50,297 bases of DNA from an uncultured Eudoraea sp. (GCF_947260015.1 NZ_CAMYOM010000031.1:9916-60212); one strand, 5' to 3'. Shown: positions 8,250 through 17,360, counted from the stretch's first letter. Notes: generated by a model from the letters alone, not told the origin. Made by a program: numbers and translations.

Positions 8250-8951
8250 CTATAAATAGTTTTTTATTTCACGTAAATTATGAATCGTAACGCAATGTTC
8301 ATGTTTCGGATCATTGTGGGCATTAAAATGTAAAGTATGAAGTCCTACAGCCTTGGCCCCTAGTATGTCCGCCTCAATATTATCACCAACCATTAATGAC
8401 TTATCCGCTGCAGTATTAGCTTTTTTTAGTGCGAGTTCAAAAATTTCCGGATTGGGTTTTTTTACTCCAGCCATTTCAGAATTAATAACCTGGTCAAAAT
8501 AGCCAAATATATTTGAGTTTACCAATTTTTTAGTCTGTACTTCTTCAAATCCGTTTGTAATGATATGCAGTTTATATTTTGGTTTTAAATAATCCAGAAT
8601 TTCAATTGTATGTGGCAAAAGGTTATTGTATGAGGCAAGATTAGTAATATATTCCGCCGATAAAATATCTATAACTTCGTCTTTAATGTCGTATTGAATA
8701 GCATCAAAAGTTGTTTTTAGCCTTTGAAAACGCAATTCCGGTTTCTTAATTTTATCTTCGCGATATAATTTCCAAAATGCGAGATTCGCCGGCACGTAGA
8801 CTTCCAAGAATTTGGAGAGATTAACGTTTATTTCAACTTCAGTAAATATTTTTTGGAATGTCAGGGCAGAATTCCTTTCAAAATCCCAAAGTGTATGGTC
8901 CAAATCAAAAAATATATCTGAAATACTTTGGCTATACATGATACTTCTCAA
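8250..8951 (-). CDS. yjjG: YjjG-family HAD nucleotidase
   Basis: This HAD-superfamily hydrolase has motif I 'FFDLDHTLWDF' (Asp16 and Asp18), motif II 'HIITNGFEEVQTKKL', and motifs III/IV 'GVKKPNPEIF' and 'MVGDNIEADILGA'. The 233-residue length and the 'DHTLWDFERNS' signature fit YjjG-type 5'-nucleotidases, which dephosphorylate non-canonical pyrimidine nucleotides. The ATG at 8951 overlaps the upstream gene by 20 bases; an in-frame ATG at 8939 ('MYSQSISD') would also work and reduces the overlap to eight. It probably forms an operon with the upstream deacetylase-like gene and radC. Confidence 0.85.
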   Translation of the reverse strand: MRSIMYSQSISDIFFDLDHTLWDFERNSALTFQKIFTEVEINVNLSKFLEVYVPANLAFWKLYREDKIKKPELRFQRLKTTFDAIQYDIKDEVIDILSAEYITNLASYNNLLPHTIEILDYLKPKYKLHIITNGFEEVQTKKLVNSNIFGYFDQVINSEMAGVKKPNPEIFELALKKANTAADKSLMVGDNIEADILGAKAVGLHTLHFNAHNDPKHEHCVTIHNLREIKNYL

Positions 8952-10227
8952 TAACTTTATTGTATAAATTTAACCAGTTAATCGCCTGATCTCCACCCAA
9001 TAATTCGTTAGAAAAAATAGTAATAAAGTGTCCGTTAACCTTTTTTACCTGATCATAATAAATACGGATCTTGTCAAGTGCTTCATCTTCGGAATTGGAA
9101 TTGAGTAAAGCATAGTCATGAACAGCGAAGGGGTGAATTTTTATTGGTTGTTTTTCTTCCATTGTAATATCATAGAAATAAAAAGGCGTACATGTACCTG
9201 CTCTAAAGCCCATTTCATGAGTATATCCCATAGTGTAATCATCAGTAAATTCTGCTTCTACAAGGTTTCTGTAAGTATGAGGAATATCTACCCTGTTATA
9301 TCTCATCCTTGAATAATTTATTGGCCTGTGTACCACATTGGATAACCTCTTTTTTTCTTCTTTTAATAATTCAATATCCTTAAATGAACTATATGAAGCT
9401 GCCAGAGATACCAAGCTATAGTCCGCCACAGATTTAATCAGGTATTTAAAATTATTATTTTCGGGTGATACATTTTTATCATATGTTGAATAATTGGCGA
9501 ACTGAAAAAAGAATATACTCTTTATTTGATATTTCTTCTGAATCTCTATTAAGCTGGCGTAGTTATTATAAGGATCTTTTTTGATCTTTAGCCATACAGA
9601 AGTGCGCTGTACTACACGCTTCAACTTAAAAGTGCCTAAGTCATACAACAAGCCTGCTAAGCCCCTCATAGGCCCTCTATGTGCAAAACAGTGTGAAGAA
9701 GTAACATCAATAATAGAAGTATGTTGATACTTGCGTTTTTTACTAACTACATTAGGAAAACGTTCTTTAAGCTTATCAAGAAATTTGTATGCCCAAATAT
9801 CCACAACAGGTAATTGCATAAAGTTAAAAGTAGAAGCAATACTTTCTAATGGCGGAAACCTGCCATGTGTGTCTTTTAGGTATGGTAAGTACTCTTCATA
9901 TCTCGTTAAAAGATAAAAGCTTGCCGAAAAAATATCATAGGGAATAGCACTAGGTTCATTTGTCCTGAAAAAACAAGGGGTTCCCTCCCAGTCTTCAACA
10001 GCTATTTGTAAATCATTTATCCCATGTACAAATAACAGTTCATTGCTTCTGACAAAAAACTCATTCTGCAAAGGTTGTTTGCTGTAAGTGATCCTGGGTC
10101 CGGTATGTTTGATAAAATCCTCAACCTTTGTAGTGAAAATGATATCTATCCCAAGTATCCTTGTGAGAACTTGTTTCATGGTGTAACTGAAACGTGGAGT
10201 AATTTTATGGGTATATATCAAAAGCAT
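8932..10227 (-). CDS. Polysaccharide deacetylase-family protein, probably inactive
   Basis: This 431-residue protein resembles the long flavobacterial polysaccharide deacetylases. The start 'MLLIYTHKITPRF' and the phrases 'FSASFYLLTRYEEYLP', 'PVVDIWAYKFLDKL' and 'FRAGTCTPFYFYDI' are family-like. The places where relatives carry NodB metal ligands look degraded. The first motif reads 'IDVTSSH' (Asp174 kept, Thr176 where a second Asp is expected). The HPSY-type motif reads 'LAASYSS' (276-281, no His). The late 'WHN' motif reads 'FSN' (405-407). This is judged from family memory without an alignment. It may be a carbohydrate-binding pseudoenzyme. It starts two bases after the radC stop on the same strand. 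Confidence 0.75.
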   Translation of the reverse strand: MLLIYTHKITPRFSYTMKQVLTRILGIDIIFTTKVEDFIKHTGPRITYSKQPLQNEFFVRSNELLFVHGINDLQIAVEDWEGTPCFFRTNEPSAIPYDIFSASFYLLTRYEEYLPYLKDTHGRFPPLESIASTFNFMQLPVVDIWAYKFLDKLKERFPNVVSKKRKYQHTSIIDVTSSHCFAHRGPMRGLAGLLYDLGTFKLKRVVQRTSVWLKIKKDPYNNYASLIEIQKKYQIKSIFFFQFANYSTYDKNVSPENNNFKYLIKSVADYSLVSLAASYSSFKDIELLKEEKKRLSNVVHRPINYSRMRYNRVDIPHTYRNLVEAEFTDDYTMGYTHEMGFRAGTCTPFYFYDITMEEKQPIKIHPFAVHDYALLNSNSEDEALDKIRIYYDQVKKVNGHFITIFSNELLGGDQAINWLNLYNKVIEKYHV

Positions 10228-10229
10228 AT

Positions 10230-10928
10230 TTATATCAAATTATTATCGGCAAAGCTATAGTATTTGTTTTGGGTAATAATTACGTGATCTAGTACCCTGA
10301 TATCCATGGCTTCGGAAGCTTTCTGAAGTTTATTTGTGATTTTTTTATCGGCCTCACTAGGTTTAAGTGCCCCTGACGGATGATTATGGGCTAATATTAA
10401 TGACACAGCCCCTAATTCCAGTGCTTGTTTCATTACTAAACGAACGTCGACCAAGGTGCCGGTTATACCTCCCTTACTTAATTGAGCCTTATGTATAACC
10501 TTATTTGAGTTATTCAGGTAAACAATCCAAAACTCCTCGTGAGGAAGGTCTGCAACCAAGGGTTGCAGAAGATCAAAAACCGCCTGACTACCGGAGATCT
10601 GCACCTTCACCATCGCCTTCTCATTTTGCCTCCTTCTTCCTATCTCTAAAGCCGCTGCAATAGATACGGCCTTCGCCTCGCCAATACCTTTAAATTTCAT
10701 TAATTGTTTTATGGATACCTTACCCAATTCGTTTAGGTTATTATTGGTGGAGGCCAAAATTCTTTTGGAAAGAGCTACTGCCGTTTCATTTTTGGTCCCT
10801 GAACCAATCAATATAGCTAGTAGCTCGGCATTTGAAAGTACTGAACGACCTTTATGCAATAGTTTTTCCCTTGGTTTGTCATCGTCAGACCAATTCTTAA
10901 TGGAAAAAGAAGAAGGTTTTTGTTGCAT
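10230..10928 (-). CDS. radC: RadC-family (JAB/MPN) protein
   Basis: This 232-residue protein has the normal RadC layout. The N-terminal helix-hairpin-helix region (about 20-95) contains 'LSNAELLAILIGSGT' and 'LMKFKGIGEAKAVSIAAALEIGRR'. A JAB1/MPN+ domain follows, with the complete metal-binding motif 'HNHPSGALKPSEAD' (His181, His183, Asp194) and an upstream glutamate in 'PHEEFWIVYL'. The historic DNA-repair role of RadC has been questioned and its molecular function is unsettled; the motif indicates a zinc hydrolase. It is the first gene of a minus-strand run with the deacetylase-like and YjjG genes. Confidence 0.93.
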   Translation of the reverse strand: MQQKPSSFSIKNWSDDDKPREKLLHKGRSVLSNAELLAILIGSGTKNETAVALSKRILASTNNNLNELGKVSIKQLMKFKGIGEAKAVSIAAALEIGRRRQNEKAMVKVQISGSQAVFDLLQPLVADLPHEEFWIVYLNNSNKVIHKAQLSKGGITGTLVDVRLVMKQALELGAVSLILAHNHPSGALKPSEADKKITNKLQKASEAMDIRVLDHVIITQNKYYSFADNNLI

Positions 10929-10994
10929 GGCCTAAAGATAATCAACAAAAAAAAATATTGTAAATTTCATTCGTAAAATCCAACCTAATATATC

Positions 10995-11438
10995 ATGAAA
11001 TCAATTTTTGATGAATCTACATATAAAGAAGTTGAAGAACGATTTAAAAAACTAAGTCGGGATTCAGAAGGTTTATGGGGTAAAATGAGCGTTGGCCAAA
11101 TGCTATGGCATTGTCAGATTTTCGTTAAAGACGCGATAAAGAATAAAAAACATACTAAACGGGGAAATCCAATTATTAGCTGGTTCTTTAAAAAATCCAT
11201 GTACAGTGATAAGCTCTGGCGAAAAAACTTACCGACCACACCTTTTGCTAAGGCTAAAGAAGAAAAGGAATTTGAGGTTGAACATAAAAAGTTACTGGAA
11301 CTAATTAAAGAGCTATATAGCTTGCGAGATAGAAAGGACTGGAATGCACATCCATTTTTTGGTGATTTTACCCCAGAGCAATGGGGTAAACTGGAATACA
11401 AGCATTTAGATCACCATCTCAGGCAATTTGGGGTCTGA
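10995..11438 (+). CDS. DUF1569 (DinB-like) protein
   Basis: This 147-residue soluble protein resembles the DUF1569 family within the DinB/YfiT helical-bundle fold. Histidines spaced as in that fold are visible: 'MLWHCQIFVKDAI' near residue 37, 'NAHPFFGDFTPEQWGKL' near 120 and 'KHLDHHLRQF' at the end, which together could bind a metal. The 'PFFGDFTPEQWGKLEYKHLDHHLRQFG' ending is typical of the family. The biochemical role of DUF1569 proteins is unknown. The gene is monocistronic, divergent from radC and convergent with mpl. Confidence 0.8.
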   Translation: MKSIFDESTYKEVEERFKKLSRDSEGLWGKMSVGQMLWHCQIFVKDAIKNKKHTKRGNPIISWFFKKSMYSDKLWRKNLPTTPFAKAKEEKEFEVEHKKLLELIKELYSLRDRKDWNAHPFFGDFTPEQWGKLEYKHLDHHLRQFGV

Positions 11439-11478
11439 CAGGCGTGCTTAAAGTAGGGTAATAATTGATTAAACAGCC

Positions 11479-12840
11479 TTAGTTAATTTCAATCATGTTT
11501 ACGATCTCCTTCAAATCCAGGCCACCATAGTTTCCGGAACTCATGAATAATATGATACTATTAGTAACATCCTGTTCAAAAAGAAATTCTTTAAAGGAAT
11601 CACTATTGGTAAAAATGTTAATGTCTTGCTGTTGAAATGCCTGCCCTATCTGATCTTTTGTTATTTCGGCCAAACCCTTTATTTTAACTGATTCAGGAAT
11701 ATAAAATACCGCAGATACATCTGCTTCTTTTAAAGACCCTCTATATTCCTTTAAAAATTCGGCATTTAGACTGCTATAGGTATGTAGTTCCAGACAAGCA
11801 ATCAATTTTCGATCCGGGAATTGTTCTTTTACCGCCTTTGTGGTTGCTGCGACTTTACTTGGCGAATGAGCATAATCTTTGAAGATTATCGTATTATCCC
11901 TTTCACCAATCTTTTCCAGGCGTTTTGAAGCGCCTTTAAATGAAGTAATTGCCTCATAAAAGTCTTCCTCATCAATCCCCATATTTTGACAAATCCACTT
12001 TGCGCCCGCCAGGTTATTCAAATTATGATGTCCGAAGATCTCCAAAGGCATTGGGCCTTCCCCGGTATTTAAAAAAGTCTTCCCGTGTTCAACAAAAAAA
12101 TCCGGAGTAGAATAAGGAAGTTTCCGTATTGAATTTGCTGAAGCTTCAACGATACTTTTTACATTTACATCCTCCTCATTATACGTAATACTCCCTCCTT
12201 TGATTATGCTATCGACAAAAATCCGAAATTGCTCCAGATAATTTTCAAAAGTGGGAAAAACGTTGACATGATCCCAGGCTATTCCACTTAACAAGGCAAT
12301 ATTGGGTCTGTACAGGTGAAACTTTGGCCGCCTGTCTATAGGAGAGGAAAGATACTCATCTCCTTCTAAAACTATAAAATCGTTTTCCTCAGTAAGATGT
12401 ACCATCCGGTCAAATCCCTCCAATTGAGCACCAACCATATAATCTACCTGCCTTCCATGATAATTCATTACATGAAGAATCATTGATGTAATGGTAGTCT
12501 TACCATGACTTCCTCCAATAACAACACGAGTTTTGTGTTTAGATTGTTCGTAGAGGAATTCTGGATAAGAATAGATTTTTAGACCAAGCAGTTTGGCTTT
12601 TATCAATTCAGGATTATCGGCCTTGGCATGCATACCAAGGATAACAGCATCTAAAGAAGTATCTATCTTATCCTGAAACCAACCAAACTGTGAAGGGAGG
12701 ATACCTTGTTTTGCCAATCTGCTTTTAGAGGGTTCAAATATTACATCATCACTCCCGCTAACAACATATCCTTTCTGATGCAGGGCCAGAGCCAGATTAT
12801 GCATGGCACTACCTCCAATTGCAATAAAATGTAAGCGCAT
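11479..12840 (-). CDS. mpl: UDP-N-acetylmuramate:L-Ala-gamma-D-Glu-meso-DAP ligase (Mpl)
   Basis: Mpl reattaches recovered murein tripeptide to UDP-MurNAc during peptidoglycan recycling, in the cytoplasm. The 453-residue protein has the three Mur-ligase domains: an N-terminal Rossmann domain ('FIAIGGSAMHNLALALHQKG'), a central ATPase with P-loop 'GGSHGKTTIT' (109-118), and a C-terminal domain with 'FKDYAHSPSKVAATTKAVKEQFP'. Lack of the usual MurC opening and the phrase 'AMHNLALAL' favour Mpl over MurC; the dcw-cluster murC should lie elsewhere. It is monocistronic and divergent from the cupin gene. Confidence 0.88.
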   Translation of the reverse strand: MRLHFIAIGGSAMHNLALALHQKGYVVSGSDDVIFEPSKSRLAKQGILPSQFGWFQDKIDTSLDAVILGMHAKADNPELIKAKLLGLKIYSYPEFLYEQSKHKTRVVIGGSHGKTTITSMILHVMNYHGRQVDYMVGAQLEGFDRMVHLTEENDFIVLEGDEYLSSPIDRRPKFHLYRPNIALLSGIAWDHVNVFPTFENYLEQFRIFVDSIIKGGSITYNEEDVNVKSIVEASANSIRKLPYSTPDFFVEHGKTFLNTGEGPMPLEIFGHHNLNNLAGAKWICQNMGIDEEDFYEAITSFKGASKRLEKIGERDNTIIFKDYAHSPSKVAATTKAVKEQFPDRKLIACLELHTYSSLNAEFLKEYRGSLKEADVSAVFYIPESVKIKGLAEITKDQIGQAFQQQDINIFTNSDSFKEFLFEQDVTNSIILFMSSGNYGGLDLKEIVNMIEIN

Positions 12841-12981
12841 TTACAATAAAATTAGATGCTAAAGATAGGAATTGAAAAGAGCATCTCAAACCTTCTTTAA
12901 GCATGTTATTATTTTTATCTTCGTAACGGAACAAAAGCAGATCAACAAGCCAGTTATCGAAAATATTTGTTCTGGATAATT

Positions 12982-13305
12982 ATGACTATAAAACTCTCAG
13001 AAGTTACTTCTCAGGAAATTATGCCTGGTTATCATGGGAAAATGATACATACAGAAAATATGACTCTGGCCTATTGGGAGGTAGAAGAGGGTGCCACAGT
13101 CCCGGAGCATTCTCATAAAAATGAACAAATAATGCAGGTTTTAGAAGGCACTTTTGAGTTTACTGTCAATGGACTTACCAAACTCTATAAACCGGATGAT
13201 CTTGTAGTTATTCCGCCCTTTGCCCCGCACAGCGGCAAGGCCTTAACGCCATGTAAGTTAATGGATATTTTTAGCCCGGTTAGGGAAGAATATATAGGCG
13301 TTTAA
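12982..13305 (+). CDS. Small cupin-domain protein
   Basis: This 107-residue single-domain cupin starts at ATG 12982; an in-frame TTG at 12967 is possible but unlikely. Cupin motif 1 is 'EEGATVPEHSHKNEQIMQVLEGTFEFTVNG', with two histidines and a glutamate as likely metal ligands. Motif 2 contains 'DDLVVIPPFAPHSGKALTPC' with a further histidine. Substrate and activity cannot be deduced. The gene lies 36 bases before an SDR gene on the same strand, so the two may be co-transcribed and act on the same small molecule, which is inference. Confidence 0.82.
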   Translation: MTIKLSEVTSQEIMPGYHGKMIHTENMTLAYWEVEEGATVPEHSHKNEQIMQVLEGTFEFTVNGLTKLYKPDDLVVIPPFAPHSGKALTPCKLMDIFSPVREEYIGV

Positions 13306-13341
13306 AAACATTCGATTTAAAGATTTTCAAAAAATAGTTTT

Positions 13342-14127
13342 ATGCAGATTTCATTAAAAGGCAAAAGAGCTTTAATTGGTGGCAGCAGCCGTGGCATTGG
13401 TAAAGCAATTGCTCAGCAGTTGGCGGTAAGTGGTGCCAGTGTTACGCTTATGGCCCGAAGTGAAGATCAATTAAAATCTATGGTAACGGAGCTGACGTAT
13501 AATGAAGGACCACCTCATAACTATCTGGTCGTAGATTTTACGGATTTTGATAGTTATCAAAAAAAAATCACCAAATATTTTGAAACTCATAAGGTGGACA
13601 TCCTGGTAAATAATACGCAGGGACCCTCTTCCGGCAGTGCTTTAGAAAAGGACGTTTCTGATTATCAGGAGGCTTTTGACCTGCTGTTTAAATCTGTTGT
13701 ATACACTACCCAACTGGCCCTAAACCACATGATGCAAAATAAATGGGGGCGTATAATTAACGTGGCCTCTATATCTGTAAAGGAACCACTGGGTTATTTG
13801 GTACTTTCAAATACTATCCGGGCCGCAGTGGTTACATGGGCAAAATCGTTAGCCAATGAGGTTGCTTCTGATAAAATTACGGTAAACAATATTTTAACTG
13901 GATATTTTGACACGGAGCGGATCACAGATTTGAATAAAAAGAAATCGGAACAAATGGGTATCCCCGTAGATAAAGTCCGCAAGGCCATGGAAGATCAGGT
14001 ACCTATGAAACGCATAGGGAATCCTCAAGAATATGGATATTTGGTTGCTTTTCTTGCCTCTGATAAAGCCTCGTATATAACCGGAACCAATATTCCCATA
14101 GATGGCGGTTTATTAAAATCACTTTAA
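13342..14127 (+). CDS. SDR-family oxidoreductase with atypical active site
   Basis: This 261-residue short-chain dehydrogenase/reductase has the nucleotide-binding motif 'GGSSRGIGKAIA' (13-24), 'VDILVNNTQGP' (85-95) and the C-terminal 'YITGTNIPIDGGLLKSL'. In place of the canonical YxxxK catalytic pair there is 'LSNTIRAAVVTWAKSLA': serine 156 and arginine 160 occupy the expected tyrosine and lysine positions. Similar LSNxxR SDRs exist in other bacteria and are often labelled 3-oxoacyl-ACP reductase; the true activity is uncertain. It is probably in one transcription unit with the cupin gene and converges with the TPR gene. Confidence 0.85.
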   Translation: MQISLKGKRALIGGSSRGIGKAIAQQLAVSGASVTLMARSEDQLKSMVTELTYNEGPPHNYLVVDFTDFDSYQKKITKYFETHKVDILVNNTQGPSSGSALEKDVSDYQEAFDLLFKSVVYTTQLALNHMMQNKWGRIINVASISVKEPLGYLVLSNTIRAAVVTWAKSLANEVASDKITVNNILTGYFDTERITDLNKKKSEQMGIPVDKVRKAMEDQVPMKRIGNPQEYGYLVAFLASDKASYITGTNIPIDGGLLKSL

Positions 14128-14162
14128 CAAAACGGATTTAATCATTTAATACGGGCCAAAAT

Positions 14163-15044
14163 TTATCTATTTAGAGCAAGAATTTTTTGTTTTTCTTCCT
14201 GTGCCCTTTTAAAACCAGTCCGTTTTTCAAGGGCCTTATTTATCCAAAATAAAGAATTTTGTATGTTCCCTTTTTTCCGGTACAAAAGTGCCATTCGATA
14301 ATAAGCCCATTCCAGCGGCACACCATCTTTAATAGAATACTTCTCAATATATCTGGTCATATATTCTATTCCCCTATCTAATTGAATACCATAATCGCTG
14401 TATACCTTACCCAGCTGATAATTTAAATGATTTCTTGCAAATTCCGTATGGTCCTTCACCAATGCCAATGCCGCTAAATAATTTGTTTTAGCCTTAAGCG
14501 GTTCGTCGTCATATTCATATACATAGCCTAAGGCCAAATAGCTGTCAATAGGTGAAATCTTCTTCAGTTCTTTAGCCAATTCATAAGCCTTATTATAGCT
14601 TCCGCCAACTATTCCCGGCAATGAAACATAAAGATCTATCAGAGCCCAGTGTGCTCCCGGATGATAAGGGTCAAGAGCCAGGGTTTTATTAAAACTCGAT
14701 TTTATGCGCCCTAAAAGAGTGAGTCCAACCAAAGGATTACTGTTTTGGGCTTTTTTTGCTAAAACTCCACCATAATTAAAAAAGTAGGAAGGGTTATCTT
14801 CATCTAAGATGGTAAGCTTTTTATAAATCTCAATAGCTTTGTCCCATTCTTCTTGATATGCATAAGTTTCACCCAACTTGTCCAATAAAACAGGATTAGA
14901 ATACAGGTTCGGTTGTTGTAATAATAATTCACTGGCATGCTTGTAATTCCCGGCACCCATTGAATATGCTATATCAGCAGAAACTAATTGTGCTTTCAAG
15001 CAAACAGAATCCAGTAAAATTAAAAGTAAAACGAAGTATCTCAC
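14163..15044 (-). CDS. Periplasmic tetratricopeptide-repeat protein
   Basis: This 293-residue protein has a signal peptide ('MRYFVLLLILLDSVCLKAQ', cleavage about residue 19) and several degenerate TPR units. Examples are 'PVLLDKLGETYAYQEEWDKAIEIYKKLTILDEDN', 'FNKTLALDPYHPGAHWALIDLYVSL', 'YYRMALLYRKKGNIQNSLFWINKALEKRTGFK'. TPRs form helical scaffolds for protein interactions. Flavobacterial secreted TPR proteins of this size are common and mostly uncharacterised. It stands alone on the minus strand between two plus-strand genes. Confidence 0.8.
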   Translation of the reverse strand: MRYFVLLLILLDSVCLKAQLVSADIAYSMGAGNYKHASELLLQQPNLYSNPVLLDKLGETYAYQEEWDKAIEIYKKLTILDEDNPSYFFNYGGVLAKKAQNSNPLVGLTLLGRIKSSFNKTLALDPYHPGAHWALIDLYVSLPGIVGGSYNKAYELAKELKKISPIDSYLALGYVYEYDDEPLKAKTNYLAALALVKDHTEFARNHLNYQLGKVYSDYGIQLDRGIEYMTRYIEKYSIKDGVPLEWAYYRMALLYRKKGNIQNSLFWINKALEKRTGFKRAQEEKQKILALNR

Positions 15045-15184
15045 ACTTAATCTTTTTTCTCATCTATTAAGTCGTAAACGAATTTGATTCCTTAAAAATT
15101 ATAGGAGATTGAAATTCTTAGACAACTCTTTTGCCCCTGTTGTAGTTTTCTCCAAGCCTTGTACAATCCGGGCACGAAGTAAAA

Positions 15185-15194
15185 TTTCGCGAAA
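15185..15194. promoter_or_regulatory. Palindromes upstream of the DoxX gene
   Basis: TTTCGCGAAA is a perfect 10-base palindrome lying 49 bases before the DoxX start codon, followed directly by a second small palindrome (TTCGAA, 15196-15201). The pair could be an operator overlapping the promoter, because an AT-rich TATATTTAG stretch follows a few bases downstream. This is suggestive only; short palindromes also occur by chance. Confidence 0.25.
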
Positions 15195-15243
15195 GTTCGA
15201 AAATTATATTTAGCTTTAAGACATAACAAAAAAACCAATTATT

Positions 15244-15618
15244 ATGAATTCAAAAGTCTTTATGGTCCTAAGAATACTTCTTGGGCTGTTTGTCCTGGTA
15301 TTTGGACTCAACAAATTTTTTCATTTTATTCCGATGGAAGCACCAGCGGGTGACGCCGGAGCCTATTTTGGAGCACTAATGAGCTCTAAAACACTCACAT
15401 TGGTAGCCATTATTGAGGTTGTTGCAGGCATAGCTTTAATTTTCAACAAATATGGAGCTTTGATGGCATTAATTTTAATGAGTGTATCTGTTAATGCTGT
15501 TTTATTCCATGCAACTCTGGACCCTGAAAATATTATGGGTGCACTGGTATTGATAATATTAAATGTAGCTGTACTTTTTGGTTATAAGGATAAATATGCT
15601 CCATTGCTACAACCATAG
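15244..15618 (+). CDS. DoxX-family membrane protein
   Basis: This 124-residue integral membrane protein has four predicted transmembrane helices at about residues 8-25, 48-67, 70-90 and 98-115. The opening 'VLRILLGLFVLVFGLNKFFHFIPM' is typical of DoxX/DoxD-like proteins. These proteins have been linked to redox and thiol stress in some bacteria, but the general function is unknown. The gene is monocistronic: a promoter-sized gap with palindromes lies upstream and a strong terminator 22 bases downstream. Confidence 0.82.
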   Translation: MNSKVFMVLRILLGLFVLVFGLNKFFHFIPMEAPAGDAGAYFGALMSSKTLTLVAIIEVVAGIALIFNKYGALMALILMSVSVNAVLFHATLDPENIMGALVLIILNVAVLFGYKDKYAPLLQP

Positions 15619-15640
15619 AATGTTGTAGTGTACTAGCAAG

Positions 15641-15671
15641 ACGGAAGTTTTTCAAAATGAAAGACTTCCGT
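15641..15671 (+). terminator. Rho-independent terminator of the DoxX gene
   Basis: The arm ACGGAAGTTTTTCA pairs with TGAAAGACTTCCGT through an AAA loop (14 pairs including one T-G wobble), followed by five more T residues. The hairpin starts 23 bases after the DoxX stop codon. Confidence 0.9.
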
Positions 15672-15762
15672 TTTTTATATACTCATACGGTCCTTAAAAA
15701 TATAGGATTGACTGCCTGAATATTTTATTTCAGGGCCATTTATTTGTTCAGGTAAGTTTGGA

Positions 15763-16302
15763 CTATTTATTTTTGCCCTTCTTTATGACAGGTGGATACT
15801 TTGAAAATACTTTGGCTACAATTTCATAAAGCTTCTTTTCTCTGGTTCTCGGCGAGCTATTTTCACTTAAATTACTTAGACTTATGGCTTGCCAGAACAA
15901 GGCATCCTTTTGGCTGTCTACCAGATCAAAAATTAATTCCCGTTCCAGATTAGAACCACCCACGGGAACTCCAATAGAAACACCTCCTCCTACATTGCCA
16001 CTTGTGCCACCTATTCCTACACCCACCGTGCTGTTATTTGGAGTTACAAAAGATTTGCTTTGAATATTGATATAAAAATCCGGTTCTTCAGATAATAAAA
16101 TTCCGCGCATTTGCATAGTTGAATCAATTGCGTTATAAAGGCGTTTGGAATCCAAATCACTCAGTCCGGTTTGCATTTCAGGATAATAATTGTAAGTGCT
16201 GTAATTGCTAAAATCTACATTTTTGTCAAAATCGTAGTTTACCCTTACTGTACTGCAGGAAATTACGGATACAAGAACCAATAAGATTATTATATTTCTC
16301 AT
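15763..16302 (-). CDS. DUF4136-type lipoprotein
   Basis: The ATG at 16302 is chosen because it opens a clean lipoprotein signal ('MRNIIILLVLVSVISC', cysteine about residue 16); the longer reading from 16380 overlaps obgE. The resulting 179-residue protein has 'VNYDFDKNVDFSNYSTYNYYP' near the start and 'EPDFYINIQSKSFV' in the middle, both typical of DUF4136 proteins. A Gly/Val-rich stretch ('GVGIGGTSGNVGGGVSIGVPVGG') follows. Members are envelope lipoproteins of unknown role. The start lies 56 bases after the obgE stop, so co-transcription with obgE is possible. Confidence 0.8.
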   Translation of the reverse strand: MRNIIILLVLVSVISCSTVRVNYDFDKNVDFSNYSTYNYYPEMQTGLSDLDSKRLYNAIDSTMQMRGILLSEEPDFYINIQSKSFVTPNNSTVGVGIGGTSGNVGGGVSIGVPVGGSNLERELIFDLVDSQKDALFWQAISLSNLSENSSPRTREKKLYEIVAKVFSKYPPVIKKGKNK

Positions 16303-16358
16303 AAACGATTTTATATAAAAATAAATAAAAAATCCAGCGATGCTGAAAATTGTATTAT

Positions 16359-17360
16359 TTAATCGTTCAATAACAGCCAAAGCTTATCTTTTAGGTCGTT
16401 AAGACCTAATTCTGATACAGAAGAGATAAATATATAAGGGGTTTGCTTTAGATCCTTATCCAATTCAATTTTCATTTCCCCAATCAGCTCATCATCCAGC
16501 ATATCGGACTTGGAGATGGCTACTAATCTATTTTTATCCAGAAGTTCAGGATTATACTTTTTTAGTTCATTTAACAGAATTTCATACTCTCTGCTAATGT
16601 CATTGCTATCTGCAGGTATTAAAAATAGTAAAATGGAATTTCGTTCAATATGTCTTAGAAAATAATGCCCTAATCCTTTGCCTTCTGCAGCCCCCTCTAT
16701 TATACCAGGAATATCTGCCATTACGAAACTCCTATAATCGCGGTATTTTACAATTCCCAGGTTTGGTTTAAGTGTAGTAAATTCATAATCTGCTATTTTA
16801 GGTTTTGCAGATGTTAATACTGATAGTAATGTAGATTTTCCGGCATTTGGAAATCCAACCAATCCCACATCTGCCAAAACTTTAAGTTCCAGCGTCAATT
16901 GTTTTTCCTGCCCTGGAATCCCGGGTTGCGCATACCTGGGGGTTTGGTTCGTAGCTGTCTTAAAGTGCCAATTACCACGCCCGCCTTTACCTCCTTCAGC
17001 GGCAATTATCTCTTCTCCGTGTGCTGTAATCTCAAATAGCAATTCATTGGTCTCCGAATCGCGCGCAATTGTTCCCAGGGGTACGTCTAAAAATACATCC
17101 GCTCCATCGGCACCCGTACTTCTGTTTTTACTTCCATGCTCGCCGTGTCCGGCCTTAAAATGTCTTTTAAATTTGTACCCAAGAAGTGTCCAAAGGTTTT
17201 CATTACCGCGAATGATGATATGACCTCCTCTACCACCATCACCTCCGTCAGGCCCGCCTTTTGTTATAAATTTTTCCCTGTGCAAATGCATGGAACCTTT
17301 GCCCCCATTACCAGAGCTAACATACATCTTTACATAGTCCACAAAATTCCCTTCGGTCAT
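16359..17360 (-). CDS. obgE: GTPase ObgE/CgtA
   Basis: Obg is a ribosome-associated GTPase for 50S assembly and stress signalling. The 333-residue protein has the glycine-rich Obg fold at about residues 1-158 ('[32 protein letters not shown]', given here only as the family hallmark). The G domain shows G1 '[11 protein letters not shown]', G3 'DIPGI' and the SAK-type 'ISSVSEL' near the end; G4 appears as 'SKSD'. The variable C-terminal OCT domain is absent, as in many Bacteroidetes. It sits between the hpt-adk fusion and the DUF4136 gene on the minus strand. Confidence 0.95.
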   Translation of the reverse strand: MTEGNFVDYVKMYVSSGNGGKGSMHLHREKFITKGGPDGGDGGRGGHIIIRGNENLWTLLGYKFKRHFKAGHGEHGSKNRSTGADGADVFLDVPLGTIARDSETNELLFEITAHGEEIIAAEGGKGGRGNWHFKTATNQTPRYAQPGIPGQEKQLTLELKVLADVGLVGFPNAGKSTLLSVLTSAKPKIADYEFTTLKPNLGIVKYRDYRSFVMADIPGIIEGAAEGKGLGHYFLRHIERNSILLFLIPADSNDISREYEILLNELKKYNPELLDKNRLVAISKSDMLDDELIGEMKIELDKDLKQTPYIFISSVSELGLNDLKDKLWLLLND

